64,000 bases of DNA from Adiantum capillus-veneris (GCA_014529385.2 CM043968.1:26301013-26365012), one strand, 5' to 3'; counted from the stretch's first letter, positions 33,539 to 44,560 are shown. The notes: generated from the letters alone by a model not told the origin. A program made the numbers and translations.

Positions 33539-33600
33539 ACTGAGAACTGCGAATTGAATCATGCGACTCCCTTCAAGTCGTCGGTATGAAAGAGAGAGAG
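32750..33600 (+). mobile_element. Helitron interrupted at its 5' end (right part)
   Basis: It begins TACTATAATAACAGGGGAGG directly after the CTAG of the preceding Helitron and continues with ACACATGGTGAGAGCTCCTG, a GA tract, TAATGCCGGCTAAAAGACG and GTGAGAGGACTGAAACTCCC, matching the copy near 8043-8640. With TCTA at 28478-28481 it would form a complete 5' end. Its 3' end is not assigned; the hairpin and CTAG at 44891 is one candidate, with much nested DNA in between. Confidence 0.55.
33481..33540. repeat. Compound microsatellite (GT)n-(GA)n
   Basis: About 30 bases of GT run into about 28 bases of GA, within the Helitron copy. Confidence 0.95.
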
Positions 33601-34300
33601 CGAGAGGGAGAGAGAAACTTCTTGAGAGGTCAACAGCTGAGGCATTTTCCACCTTCGAAGAGCTCTCCATAGCGACATAAACAACACGGAAAGGAGCTGC
33701 AACATTTTCCACAGGTGCATATACGCGGAGGTCCTCCTTGTCGACATCCTCACACCCTCTGAGTACCTGCATTTTTTTGAACGTTTTTCGAGCATGGATC
33801 AGGGTCGGTGCGTATACTCCATAATTTCATTTGCGTGTTTTTTGAGGCGATCTCTTTTAGCGAGCTTATTGATGGCAAATGCACCATCATGCAGAGTCAG
33901 GACGACGATTTGTGCAGTATATTGTACTAACGTCGAAGCTTACTGAGGCTATGGATCAACTGTCAAGTTCTGCTTGAATGCAGCTAACCCCAGCGATGCA
34001 GCTCACTGCAGTACCTTGAGAGTTGGAATTGTCAAAGTGTGTTACACCAGAATCCTGCAGAATATTCTCACAAGCTACAACAGAAGCGTGCATGCACGCT
34101 GATCCTCGAATCGCAATATATCTACTGCAAGAAGTCAATATGCGCAGGTAGCGCTGAACCACCAAGCTCATGCCAGCTTTGTCATGCGCAACAGTACTTA
34201 ACCACGTCTAAGCTCATGCCAAATTTAATCCCTGTTGAGCTACATGATCACCTCTGCTGAGCTACATGATCGTGGTGCGCATGCAGCAATTCTGCAAAAT
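33600..34300. other. Unassigned, possibly captured sequence
   Basis: Minus-strand reading from about 33772 to 33620 gives a balanced, non-repetitive peptide (EDVDKEDLRVYAPVENVAAP) unlike the simple-repeat frames around it. I do not recognise it. It lies after a Helitron 5' part, where captured gene pieces are common. The rest (33800-34300) shows nothing identifiable. Confidence 0.3.
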
Positions 34301-34305
34301 ATCAG

Positions 34306-34311
<6 letters not shown>

Positions 34312-34363
<52 letters not shown>

Positions 34364-34367
34364 CGCG
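34312..34367. repeat. Compound microsatellite (TC)n-(GC)n
   Basis: About 38 bases of TC repeat run into about 18 bases of GC repeat, an uncommon partner that can form Z-DNA. Confidence 0.95.
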
Positions 34368-34687
34368 GTGACAAGATCTAATTATAACAGAGCACTGTCT
34401 AAGAAAGTTATTCAACTCAAAGTACATATAGCCCCTACAATCCGTCTCTCTAGCCTCTTTTCATCACTGTGCATACTTATGAAAGGGCCCTTCAGGCATA
34501 TGGACATCCTAACCAGAGCATGAGACAAGCTCCTAATACTGTAACATACTGCCATCCCCATCCAATGACCGCAAGACCGTCCTTATAATACTGTAACATA
34601 CTACCAAGGCTTATGCAATCACCCCTTTCTCTTTGAAGAGTTTGCCTCTTCTGGACTGACAAGAATACTTTGTGGGTGTCGCACATG

Positions 34688-34697
<10 letters not shown>

Positions 34698-34735
<38 letters not shown>

Positions 34736-34904
34736 TAGCACCTGCAGAGCTTTTCGACACACCGCACACAAGCAGTCCGTCTGAGCGTGTGCAGAGCTTT
34801 CCGAGGCACCGCACAGATGGTTTGGTTTACATGGGTATGACTCACAAGTGAATCTGCCAAGGCTAGAACCAACCTTTCTCAAAGGGGTAAGCTGTATTGG
34901 AATT

Positions 34905-34941
<37 letters not shown>

Positions 34942-35003
34942 CTTCATTTTAACTCTGTGGGTTTTGAGAGAGAGATAGAAAGAGAGGGAGAGAGAGCCGT
35001 GAT

Positions 35004-35050
<47 letters not shown>
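34698..35050. repeat. (TC)n and (GA)n microsatellites
   Basis: (TC)n at about 34692-34732 and (GA)n at about 34905-34938 and 35012-35048. No coding content between them. Confidence 0.9.
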
Positions 35051-35051
<1 letters not shown>

Positions 35052-35061
35052 AGAAGAGAAT

Positions 35062-35238
35062 TTTAACGTCCTAGGCAACTATCCCAAGAGACATTAAAGA
35101 TCTATCCGACGAGGAGAGTCAGTGAACTCAAGACCTGTTATTCAAGAGGGAAATGGCATAACCAATCTACCACACTTGGGTGATATTAAGGCTATACCAT
35201 TTTCCTCTTCTTATTAGCGCTCACACACACACCCGAGT

Positions 35239-35276
<38 letters not shown>

Positions 35277-35327
35277 CACTACTGGACATGGTGCAATGAA
35301 GAACCCACGGTACTAAGATCAGGGATG

Positions 35328-35382
<55 letters not shown>

Positions 35383-35463
35383 GATGCCAGCATGCAAGCA
35401 TCACCTCCAGAGGTGTGCCATACATTCAAGTAGTGCGTTTGGTTTCACACATGTGTCTTTGTG

Positions 35464-35516
<53 letters not shown>

Positions 35517-35560
35517 TGGGCACCCAATGTTGCTCTTTGAATAGTTCAACCAGTGATGCC
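35062..35560. repeat. Dispersed repeat, copy B (uninterrupted)
   Basis: It contains the same ordered phrases as 27919-28298: the SINE-like segment, CA-rich DNA, GA tracts, GATGCCAGCATGCAAGCA, TACATTCAAGTAGTGCG and TTGGGCACCCAATGTTGCTC, ending CCAGTGATGCCAGCATGC with no Helitron. It shows what the Helitron insertion site at about 28298 or 28478 looked like before insertion. Confidence 0.75.
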
Positions 35561-35990
35561 AGCATGCAAGGGGCAAATATGGATGAAATAGGTACGGTGC
35601 AGAAAGGGGTGTTGAACAGCGGTAAGAACTTGCTGAGCTTTCATGATGCCATGTCGTGGATAATTGATAGTGGGCTGATAGGAGTTGCACAATGGGCCGT
35701 AGAGCAGCATAAATATGCAGGACTTGAAACATGCAGCGGCACATTCGAAGAAGCTTTTGTAGATGGTTGAAAGAGACAACGGGTGGTTGAGACGGCCAAT
35801 TGTTTTCAATTTCATGCAGTTGAAGTTGCAAAGAGGGTCATCCCATTCTACAAGAATATTTGCCTAACAAAAGTTTCAAAAGATTACCCAAATCAGTCTA
35901 CGCAGGTTTGTGATACTCAAGACATCGCATGCGCGTACGCACACACTGTGTGTCTCAGAAGACTTCATAATCAGTACTAGTATGGAGGGG

Positions 35991-36051
<61 letters not shown>

Positions 36052-36123
36052 TTGTTGCTTGAATCTCTTTGCATGTTGTGGCCATTTCGGAAGCTGATAC
36101 ACACTCGAGATCTTAACCACCCT
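35561..36123. other. Unassigned DNA with (GA)n
   Basis: A plus-strand frame ending at 35770 (MDEIGTVQKGVLNSGKNLLS) has no recognised domain. A GA tract of about 47 bases lies at 35996-36045. The segment ends at the TTAA before the next element. Confidence 0.3.
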
Positions 36124-36127
36124 TTAA

Positions 36128-37475
36128 CACTAGGTTGGTAACCTAACAGGACATAAAAGTGTCCTTTCAGGGTTTTGAAAAAAACCTCCAAAACCATAGT
36201 AGATCCATTTATTTTGTAAAATCCTTTCATGTGGTTATAGTTCAAGGCCTACTACACATGGAAAAACTAAGAAACTTGTAAAATTTCTCATCTTTTGGTC
36301 ACACCAAGCCTCCAAAGTTGATGGACCGGTACATTTTCATCAAAACAGTCATTTCTTACGTTTTGTTGCATAAAAATAAGATTAGGTATTTTTGTAGGAC
36401 TTGAGATAAATTCCCTAGTTAACTTCAATGGGTTGGTGATCAGAACATATCATATGATTGCTTCTCACTCACTTTTTTTTTTTTTGCCAAAAGAAATAGG
36501 TACAAAAAAGTTGAATTTTTACCATTCTGCAAAACTATCATCAAAGTTTCTATAGCCACACTCAATACAAATGATATATGCATGTTTTCTTAGTTCCCTA
36601 TTGTCCTTTAGGTTCATAAGGAGCCATGGAGCATGTCAAAAGAATAATACATCTCTTACCAAGGGGAATCTTTGGGACAAAGATGAAGTACTAAATACAG
36701 CAAACATGAAAAAAACTGGGTTCATTAGTATGAGTTGTAGAATCCCATAGAAACTATTCAATATCTAGCCAAATTTGATCCTTATGACTAGATATGGTTA
36801 CTACCTACAAAATGCATGTAGTTGTCACAAGAAACTAACAATATTGAAAAAGCTATACTTGATATACTAGAATGTTTTGTCTTCTTCTATAATTGAAAAA
36901 ATCAACCATCGTTGTCTACTATGCAAAATAGGGTATTAGGTGCCCGAAAACTCAAGGAGTATTAGCTTTATGTTACAACATGCGACATAAAAAATCAAAA
37001 CTGCATTTGAATATCATGAAAGCCACCAAAAAAATCATAGAAGAGCTAAAATTGGCTAAAAAACAGGATTTGATAATTTTTGTAATTTGGTCATAACTTA
37101 TAACTTTAGCATTTATTTCTCCCTAGAAGCATCAGGACATGTTGAGGACTACTAAAGATAGTTCTCTAGCATTATAGACCTCACAAACATGAATTCTAGA
37201 GTGGTATAGTTGCAAAAAGTTGAAAAAAGCAAAAAACAAGACCCGTTTTTTCACACAGTTTAGGTTGTGAAATGTTGTGCAAGGACAAGGTTAAAGACGG
37301 AATTGATATTCCAAAAAAATGTCGAGTTTTTTTCAGGTTATGAGACAACTTTCTAGACAGATAGCATCTCAAAATCCATTTTGAAACTCTTGACATAATT
37401 CAAGGAAAATGGTCACTTAACAGGACATAAAAGTGTCCCAGGACATAAAAGTACTGTCCCATTACCAACCTAGTG
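36128..37475. mobile_element. TTAA-flanked inverted-repeat element, copy A
   Basis: The 1348-bp element begins CACTAGGTTGGTAACCTAAC and ends TACCAACCTAGTG, with TTAA directly outside on both sides (36124-36127, 37476-37479). Near each end is an AGGACATAAAAGTGTCC palindrome. The interior is AT-rich with no gene. It is homologous along its whole length to copy B (39990-41320). It is a non-autonomous DNA transposon or large MITE. The CACTAG termini resemble CACTA elements, but those make 3-bp duplications. Confidence 0.85.
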
Positions 37476-37511
37476 TTAACCAACAAAATAAACTCTTAGC
37501 GTCTCTAGATT

Positions 37512-37517
<6 letters not shown>

Positions 37518-37554
<37 letters not shown>

Positions 37555-37575
37555 CGCGTGTGCGTGCGCGTGCGT
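37518..37575. repeat. (GT)n-(GC)n microsatellite
   Basis: About 30 bases of GT repeat run into alternating GC and GT-rich DNA. Confidence 0.9.
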
Positions 37576-37701
37576 ACGCGTGCAGGCATAAAAACCCGTT
37601 TTGTTGCATGCCCCAATGGGAGGCCCAGATTTGGATCGCATCAGAGTTGGTGATTCCTATTAAACGCGTTTTTACGCAGTGCACACTCCTTGTATCGCAA
37701 G

Positions 37702-37914
37702 CAAAGTTCAAAAAAATCATTTTTACATACATACAAAATTCCTTTCCTTGAATTTCCAAAGAGGAAATCTTAGAAATTATGTTATTTTTTTGGGTTTTTG
37801 CATTATTTTTCTCTATTTCGGAGTGGAATTTCACCTCTTCCCCTCGCTCTCAACCATCATTTTTGAAATTGAAAACGACACGATATTAAGGTGAGACATT
37901 TTTTTCGAACACTG
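37702..37914. mobile_element. hAT-type MITE copy with 8-bp duplication
   Basis: The element starts CAAAGTTCAAAAAAATCAT and ends TTTTTTTCGAACACTG. It is flanked by ATCGCAAG (37694-37701) and ATTGCAAG (37915-37922), a duplication with one mismatch. The family core is present in altered form (TTCGGAGTGGAATTTCACC). Confidence 0.75.
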
Positions 37915-37974
37915 ATTGCAAGTCTCGTATATGAGAGAGTACAAGAAGAACTTTGTGCTCTATACCAATCTTGA

Positions 37975-38244
37975 GAGAGAGAGAGAGAGAGAGAGAGAGG
38001 GAAGGGAGGGAGGGGGGGTTGCATGCGAAATGCAACGTATGTATGTTGCGAGAGAGTTTTGGAGGCAAGAACGCGGCAAGAACTGAGGGTTTGAAAGAGT
38101 GAAGAAGGAAGGTGTCTAATTTTGTACAGAGAATATATACTTGGGTTGAAGAGAGGAGACTATAGCGGGGCGGAGATTGGCAGGGGAAGAAACAAAGAAA
38201 ACGATTGATGAGTAAAAAGAAGAAATGGAAAACTTTAAATTGGC

Positions 38245-38290
<46 letters not shown>
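37975..38290. repeat. (GA)n tracts in non-coding DNA
   Basis: GA tracts at about 37974-37999 and 38250-38289 with GA-rich DNA between. No gene seen. Confidence 0.85.
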
Positions 38291-38291
<1 letters not shown>

Positions 38292-38330
38292 TTCTATTAT
38301 CATCCTCGGAGGTCAAATATGACCTATGGG

Positions 38331-39780
38331 CAGGGATTTTAATTACGCGATGACGCATTTTGTTAAATGTTAATTATTGTTGTTATTATCACTATTTTTT
38401 TCATGTTAATAACATATCTAATGTCATGACCTACGAAAACCGATAGAAAACATAGAACCGGCGGGATAACCAACAATCCCGGTACGCCCGGCGGGTTTAA
38501 TATGAAACCCGGCGGGACAAGCAAGAATCCCGCCGGGCCCGTCGTGTACCCCCTCCATATTTGGCAACTCTATATAACCCTTCACATCACATCACATCAC
38601 ATCACCTCTTCCTCTAAATTTGGTCATCCTTTAAAATTTAGAAGAAAAACTAAAGGTAAAAAAATGAATAGTCTTTAAAAAAATTAAAACTTAATGTAAC
38701 TCTGATCATGGATCATTAGTTCTTTTTTGGATTGAACTGATTCTTGAAAGGAGGTAGAAAGGTGAATCTTTGGGTCGGTATCTCTACATTTGGGATGGAT
38801 TGATCTCATGTTTGGTTCACTGTTATATTTGCTATATTGATTAGAACTTCTATCATGGGTCATTAGTTCTTTTTTGGACTGAACTGATTCTTGAAAAGAG
38901 ATAGAAAGGTGAATCTTTGGGTCGATATCTCTACTTTTGGGATGGACTGATTACATGTTTGATTCACCGTTGTATTTGCTTGCTATTCCGATTAGAGCTC
39001 CAATCATGGGTCATTAGTTCTTTTTTGGATTGGACTGATTCATGAAAGGAGGTAGAAAGGTGAATCTTTGGATCGATATCTCTACTTTTGGGATGGACTG
39101 ATCACATGTTTGATTCACCGTTGTATTTGCTTGTTATTCCTATTAGAGCTCCAATCATGGGTCATTAGTTCTTTTTTGGACTGGACTGATTCATGAAAGG
39201 AGGTAGGAAGGTGAATCTTTGGGTCGATATCTCTACTTTTGGGATGGACTAATCACATGTTTGATTCACCGTTGTATTTGCTTGCTATTTCGATTAGAGC
39301 TCCAATCATGGGTCATTAGTTCTTTTTTGGACTAGACTGATTCATGAAATGAGGTAGGAAGGTGAATCTTTGGGTCGATATCTCTACTTTTGGGATGGAC
39401 TGAACACATATTTGATTCACCGTTGTATTTGCTTGCTCATGTTTGAGTAGATTGAGGTTTATTCCCTTCAGGCTTCACTACTACGCTTGTGTGTGATATT
39501 GATTATAACACTAATGTTTGGTTTGAATAATACTTGAAAGAAGAGATAGCATACTGAGCTACGGCGGGCCCGGCGGGCAAATAGCTTTACCCGGCGTGAC
39601 CGCCGGGAAGACTCACTAGCCCAGCAGGCCAACTAATTAGCCCAGCGGGCTACGAGCCGGTCTCCAGGTCTCCCTGGAGGTCAAAAAAGATGAATGTCAA
39701 TTAACAAAATATTTGTTATTTTGCATTTCTATTGTTATTACCTAAAATTATAGTGTGATCACGTCATTTTGAAATCCCTG
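38331..39780. mobile_element. hAT-like non-autonomous element with minisatellite
   Basis: The left end CAGGGATTTTAATTACGCGA is matched at the right end by the inverse of CAGGGATTTCAAAATGACGT, an imperfect TIR of about 27 bp that also shares ACG(C/T)GAT(G/C)AC. CAGGG termini suggest the hAT superfamily. Just inside both ends lie GC-rich motifs (CCGGCGGG or CCCGCCGGG; about 38458-38537 and 39563-39653). The centre is a five-copy 151-bp minisatellite. No transposase gene is present. Outside bases (CCTATGGG left, CTCATTGT right) do not match, so the target duplication is missing or rearranged. Confidence 0.6.
38705..39440. repeat. 151-bp minisatellite, five copies
   Basis: Units start at ATCATGG(A/G)TCATTAGTTC at 38705, 38852, 39003, 39154 and 39305, giving spacings of 147, 151, 151 and 151. 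Each holds GGTGAATCTTTGG and GATATCTCTAC. The three internal units are the most alike, as in arrays that grow by unequal exchange. Confidence 0.95.
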
Positions 39781-41820
39781 CTCATTGTTGTATACAATGC
39801 ATGGATTTTCGTCATTGAGGGTCTTTACAAGCATAACCTTGGTTTTGGATCCATTCACGATCAGCCCGCTATGTAGGCAAAAGCGTTCCAAGACACTCAT
39901 AAGCTTTTGTGAATCTTCTAAGGTATGTGCCAAGAGCACTACATCATCGCCATAAAGCAAAAGCATGATCATCGCATTTCCGATCTTAACACTAGAATGG
40001 TACCCTAACAGGACATAAAGGTGTCCTTTCAGGGTTTTGGGAAAAATTTCCAAAACCATAGTAGCTCCACTCATTTTGAAAAATCCTTTCATGAGCTTAT
40101 AGTTCAATAACTACTACATATTGAAAAAATGAGAAAACTTGTAATTTTTCTCATCCCTTGGTCACTACAAGCCTCCAAAGTTGAGGGACCAGTGCATTTT
40201 GCCCGAAAGAGCAATTTCTTACGGTTGACTGCATATAAATAAGAGTGGGGATTTTTGTAGGACATGAGATAAAATGCCCTGTTAACTTCAATGGGTTGGT
40301 GACCAAAACATATGGTTTCTTTTACCTCACTATTTTTTTTTTGGCAAAAAAATAGGTATAAAAAAGTTGCATTTTTGCCATTCTACGGACCTATCATCAA
40401 AGTTTCTATAGTCACGCTCAATACAGATACTATATACATGTTTTCTTAGTTCCCTTTAGGCCTTTGGATTCAAAAGGATCCATGGAGCATGTCAAAAAGA
40501 TAATGGATCTCTTACAATTGGAACCTTGGGGGCAATGATAAAGTGCTAAATACAGCATACATGAAAAAACTGGGTTTAGCATTATGACCTCTAGAAACCC
40601 ATCGAAACTACTCAATATCTAGCCAAGTTTGTAGTCTATGATTAGATATGGTTACTACCTACAAAATACACACAATTGGCCTAATAAACTAGCAATATTG
40701 AGAAAGTTATACTTGCTACTCTAAAATGTATCGTATTCTTCAGCAATCAAAACACTCAACCATCATCGTATACTATGCTATATAGCATATTAGGTCCCCC
40801 AAAACTCAAGGAAGATTAGATTATGTTATACATTACACTTACACAATCAAAATTGAATTTGAATATCAAGAAAGCCACCAAAAAAATCATAAAAGTGTTA
40901 ATTTTGGCCAAAAAACATGATTATGCAATTCTTGTAAATTGGTCATAACTTTCAATTTTAACACTTAGCTCTCCCTACAAGCATCAAAACATGTTGAGAA
41001 CTATGAAGGCCTAACCTCTAGCCATCTAAACCTCACAAACATGAAGTTTAGAGTGGTATAGTTGCCAAAAAAAAAGCCAAAAACAGGACCCGTTTTTTCA
41101 CACAGTTTAGGCTAAAAAATGTTGTGCAAGAGTAAGGTTAATGGTGAGATCGATACTCCAAAAAAAATGCTAAGTTTTTTTCAGCTCATAAGGCAACTTT
41201 GTGGATATATAGCACCTAGAAATTCATTCTCATACTCTTCAAATAATTCAAGTAAAATGGTCACTTAACAGGACACAAAAGTGTCCAAGGACATAAAAGT
41301 GTCCTGTTACCATTCTAGTGTTAACCTCTTCTATGCTTTCTTGCTACATAAAATCAAGAACCATGCATTCCAATTCATCAATGAGTAGCCCAAAGAGGGT
41401 TGGGGAAAGTGGGCATCCTTGTTTGACACCAATGGTGCTTGCAAAAAATTCTGAAATTCCATCTCCCATACGTAACCTATATATCACTTTTTGGTAGATG
41501 CGAAATACTGCATGCATAAATTCTCTCGGCACTTGAAGGCTTTGCATACGTCTCCAAAGATTTCCTCGCGGTACCATGTCAAAAGCTTTCTTGAAATCCA
41601 CAAAGCAACAATACAACTTTTTTCCTTTCAATTGAAACGCTTCCATAAGAACTCGAAGAGTGACAAGGTGATCAATAGTGCTATGATGCTTTTGAAAACC
41701 TGCTTGGCCAAGCGCACGTTTGCCATTCTTTTCAGTACATTCACTTATCTTCATCTCCATGATACATCCAAATAACTTTGCCATCAAAGAACCAACCATT
41801 ATAGTCAGCCAGCCATACTA
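39781..41820 (-). pseudogene. LINE reverse transcriptase fragment, interrupted
   Basis: On the minus strand the frame starts near 41811 and reads IMVGSLMAKLFG, then GQAGFQKHHSTIDH, CCFVDFKKAFDMVPR (catalytic Asp region), IGVKQGCPLSPTLFGLLIDE and, after the inserted TTAA element, MLLLYGDDVVLLAHT (the Y-x-D-D box as YGDD) and LIVNGSKTKVMLVK. These are the ordered reverse transcriptase motifs of a non-LTR retrotransposon. One TAG separates LDFM from QESIEEVKIGN. The fragment is cut off at 39781 by the hAT-like element and has no endonuclease or tail in the window. Confidence 0.88.
39990..41320. mobile_element. TTAA-flanked inverted-repeat element, copy B
   Basis: The 1331-bp element begins CACTAGAATGGTACCCTAAC and ends TACCATTCTAGTG with TTAA on both sides (39986-39989, 41321-41324). 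It lies inside the LINE reverse transcriptase. Removing it with one TTAA restores the LINE reading frame across the site (QESIEEVKIGNAMIM), so the duplication and boundaries are well supported. The interior has no gene and matches copy A. Confidence 0.92.
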
Positions 41821-42121
41821 GTATATATAAGGGCTGAAGGTTTTTACACTAAATTTATCTCGATTATGTAGGTTTCTCACCTTCAAATTTAAAACTTAGA
41901 GGTAAATCTCAAATTTTCTAGGTGGGATTACATTGAACCTTGTTTTTTTCTCAAGCCTATACCGACTCAAAAAAATGCATCTAACGTTCTCTTTCCTCCT
42001 TTATTTGTCTACATCTCTATTGATGATGGATCTGTAGAACAATGCATCAATTCCTCCTCCTCCTAGTTTTTAAACTTGAGCTGTCTCTGTGTTTTATTGG
42101 CTACAAGAGCAATGAAATCTG
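41821..42121. other. Non-coding DNA
   Basis: It contains TAGGTGGGATTACATTGAAC near 41919, related to the duplicated repeat at 3197 and 3725. No gene is visible. Confidence 0.4.
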
Positions 42122-42238
<117 letters not shown>

Positions 42239-42587
42239 GCTATCTGTATGTGTCATTAGGGCTACAAGGAACACCGCTAGATGAAGCTGCTTGCAACACG
42301 TGGTGGAGGGAGGGGCTAGAATTCCTCCCCGCTTCATGCACTATGTTGGATGACAGCCAAGCATGCATGTGATATGTCCTTTAGAAATGGACATAGATAC
42401 CCGTCCTTGCAATGCGGGCATGCTGGTTGCGGAGGGGTTGAGCCTGATGACCTTATATCCCGCCAAGAAGAAGGAGCCGATTCCTTTACAAAGGTCCACG
42501 TTTGTAACCCCCTCCACTATCGGACCCTCCTCAACAACCCTAACTCATCCAACCCTACCTGCCCTTCCTTTTTCCTACTCGTGCACT

Positions 42588-42850
42588 TCTCCTACATTGC
42601 CTCTGTAGCCCCCGTCTCTGTCCTCTCTAATCTGAATCTTTCTCACGCCCTAAACCTCCCAATTGTACCCGCCCCTCCCTCCCCCTTGCTCTTGTGTTTC
42701 TCCTGTGCCCCTGTAAGCCTCGAACCTCCACCTCTGTCCTCTCTGCTCTGAACCTTGTTCACACCCTAAATGCCCCAATTGTACCCGCCCCTCCCATCCC
42801 CCTGTTCTTGTGCTTCTCCTGCGTTGCCTTTGTAGCCCCTACCTCTTTCC
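42588..42850. repeat. C-rich tandem repeat of about 115 bp
   Basis: The phrase CCAATTGTACCCGCCCCTCC occurs near 42658 and 42776, each in a unit with CTCTGTCCTCTCT; a third partial unit starts near 42815. The frames over it are Pro/Ser-rich repeats without a known domain. Confidence 0.8.
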
Positions 42851-42974
42851 CCTTTTCAATAACGACATGTATTCTTGATTAACCGGGTGCTAGCCCCCAT
42901 TGATGCTCTACTCTAGCTATACCCTAACTGATTGCTTCTTTTCGCTTCCTACCTTTCACCACTCACACTGTCAC

Positions 42975-43007
42975 ACACACACTGCAAACCCCCACACACA
43001 CACACAC

Positions 43008-43047
<40 letters not shown>
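42975..43047. repeat. (CA)n and (GA)n microsatellite
   Basis: CA-rich DNA (42972-43008) is followed after TTC by about 35 bases of GA. Confidence 0.9.
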
Positions 43048-43049
<2 letters not shown>

Positions 43050-43245
43050 CCCAAGTATATTTAAGTAGGATGTATCAGAGAGGAACCAAATTAGTCGGCC
43101 CTCTACAGTCAACTCTTGGCCATCCCCAATACCAAGTGACACGGACGGCACAACCCCTCTCCTCGTCCTACGCATATTGCCTGGGAGACCTCAACAACTA
43201 AAGCAGGGTAAAAATAACCCTTGAAAATCCAAAAAAAATCATCAA

Positions 43246-43640
43246 GGAAAAATTACCAAAATACCCCTCTAGTTTGTGGAAATTCTTAAAATACCCCTCA
43301 AATTTCAAAAATTCCCAAAATACCCTTTTATTTATTTTTGTTAGATTGTTCAAGATTTTCTAATCTTTTCCTTTTTGACAATTGAGATCCGTTGTTGAGT
43401 GCTTAGCATGCGATTTGTCAAAGATTTGTCAAAAAATACATCGCAAAAGAAGGCAATTATGTTTATAAAGTAATGAAGCAATCCATCTCCAACGCCTACA
43501 AAACCAACTCAAGTTTTAGTTTTAGCATTTTGTATGATACACAATCAGTCTTCTTTTGCAAAGCTCCAAACATTTTTTATGTTTGTAGAAATCTACTCTT
43601 ACAACTATGGGTATTTTGGGAATTTTCACAAATTAGAGGG
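43246..43640. repeat. Inverted repeat of low-complexity AT-rich DNA
   Basis: AAATACCCCTCTAGTTTGTG near 43258 has its approximate inverse near 43615-43640 (TTTTGGGAATTTTCACAAAT then TAGAGGG). The family also occurs singly near 10770-10865 and 8020. It could be a MITE; no target duplication was found. Confidence 0.4.
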
Positions 43641-43866
43641 CTAGCCTTTAAGTAGGTTGGGGTCCTAATAATCAACTTCTGCTTGAATAGGTTGCCAAGC
43701 CGGGAGGGAGAGCAAGGGTGTGAAATGAGAGTGTCTCTCCAAATGCAATCACATACACTCTAGGATGCTTTTAGTTGATGCGAATGCAATGATGTCTCAA
43801 GGAGTGCATTGATTACTAGAGATGACCAACATGTTCACGTTAGCAAGAGAGTGGTTTTTAGTAGAT

Positions 43867-43867
<1 letters not shown>

Positions 43868-43909
<42 letters not shown>
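43868..43909. repeat. (GA)n microsatellite
   Basis: About 40 bases of GA repeat, just upstream of the PPR-like fragment. Confidence 0.95.
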
Positions 43910-43911
<2 letters not shown>

Positions 43912-43936
43912 CTCTCCAAATGCAATCATGCACACT

Positions 43937-44125
43937 TGCACCTTGAAGGCATGTGGCATTACATAAGATGTTAATATGGGCGAAAGAATCCACTATGACA
44001 TTTAGTGGTTGTTAAAATAAAACATCATGCTTGGCACTGTCTTGGTCACAACATTTATGCCAAATGTGGTGCATTTCATAAAGCACAAAAAGTGCTTGAG
44101 GAGCTTCCTATCTAGGATGTCGTCT

Positions 44126-44132
<7 letters not shown>
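43937..44132 (+). pseudogene. Decayed PPR protein fragment, piece 1
   Basis: Translation gives LKACGIT (stop) DVNMGERIH, and in a shifted frame IYAKCGAFHKAQKVLEELPI (stop) DVVS. The order LKACG, G-x-x-IH, YAKCG, KAQ-x-V-x-EELP, DVVS is that of plant organelle PPR proteins of the PLS class, which bind organelle RNA. At least three stops and a frameshift disable it. It runs into a (GA)n tract at 44133. A second PPR-like piece lies at 48366-48618 on the same strand. Confidence 0.8.
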
Positions 44133-44170
<38 letters not shown>

Positions 44171-44413
44171 TTCGTGTGTTGTGTGGTTTATAGGTCGAGG
44201 CACAGAGAGTGGTTTGCATACTATGTTTTAGAGTGGTGCTTACCAGCTCACCCCATAGAGAGAGGGAGAATGAGGCATTGTGTGATGTGCACATCGAGGC
44301 ACATAGAAATAGAGAGAGTTGGATGACCATCGTTGAAGGCCTCACCATTGTACCATTGGTAACAGCGAGCGAGACCCCTCGGTAGGGGTAGAGAGAAAGG
44401 GAGAAATAGAGAG

Positions 44414-44457
<44 letters not shown>

Positions 44458-44490
44458 GGATATGGATAGAGAGAGAAATGAAGGGAAGGA

Positions 44491-44524
<34 letters not shown>

Positions 44525-44560
44525 GAGTATGAGAAATAGAGCAATAGATAGGAGAAAAGA
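44129..44560. repeat. (GA)n cluster
   Basis: GA tracts at about 44129-44167, 44417-44452 and 44492-44521 with GA-rich sequence between. Long Ser/Leu frames on the minus strand are repeat translations. Confidence 0.9.

Noticed and set aside
35955-36245. Minus-strand frames similar at 35955-36245 and 39748-40107 as a protein family
   Set aside because: Their likeness comes from the shared ends of the two TTAA elements; only the LINE part after the element in the second frame is genuine coding sequence.
36128-37475. CACTA-superfamily assignment for the TTAA elements
   Set aside because: The ends read CACTAG, but flanks are TTAA in both copies and the interrupted LINE frame requires a 4-bp (or TA) duplication instead of 3 bp.
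38705-39440. CRISPR-like array
   Set aside because: The 151-bp units are contiguous with no unique spacers, and the context is a plant-type nuclear genome. It is a minisatellite.
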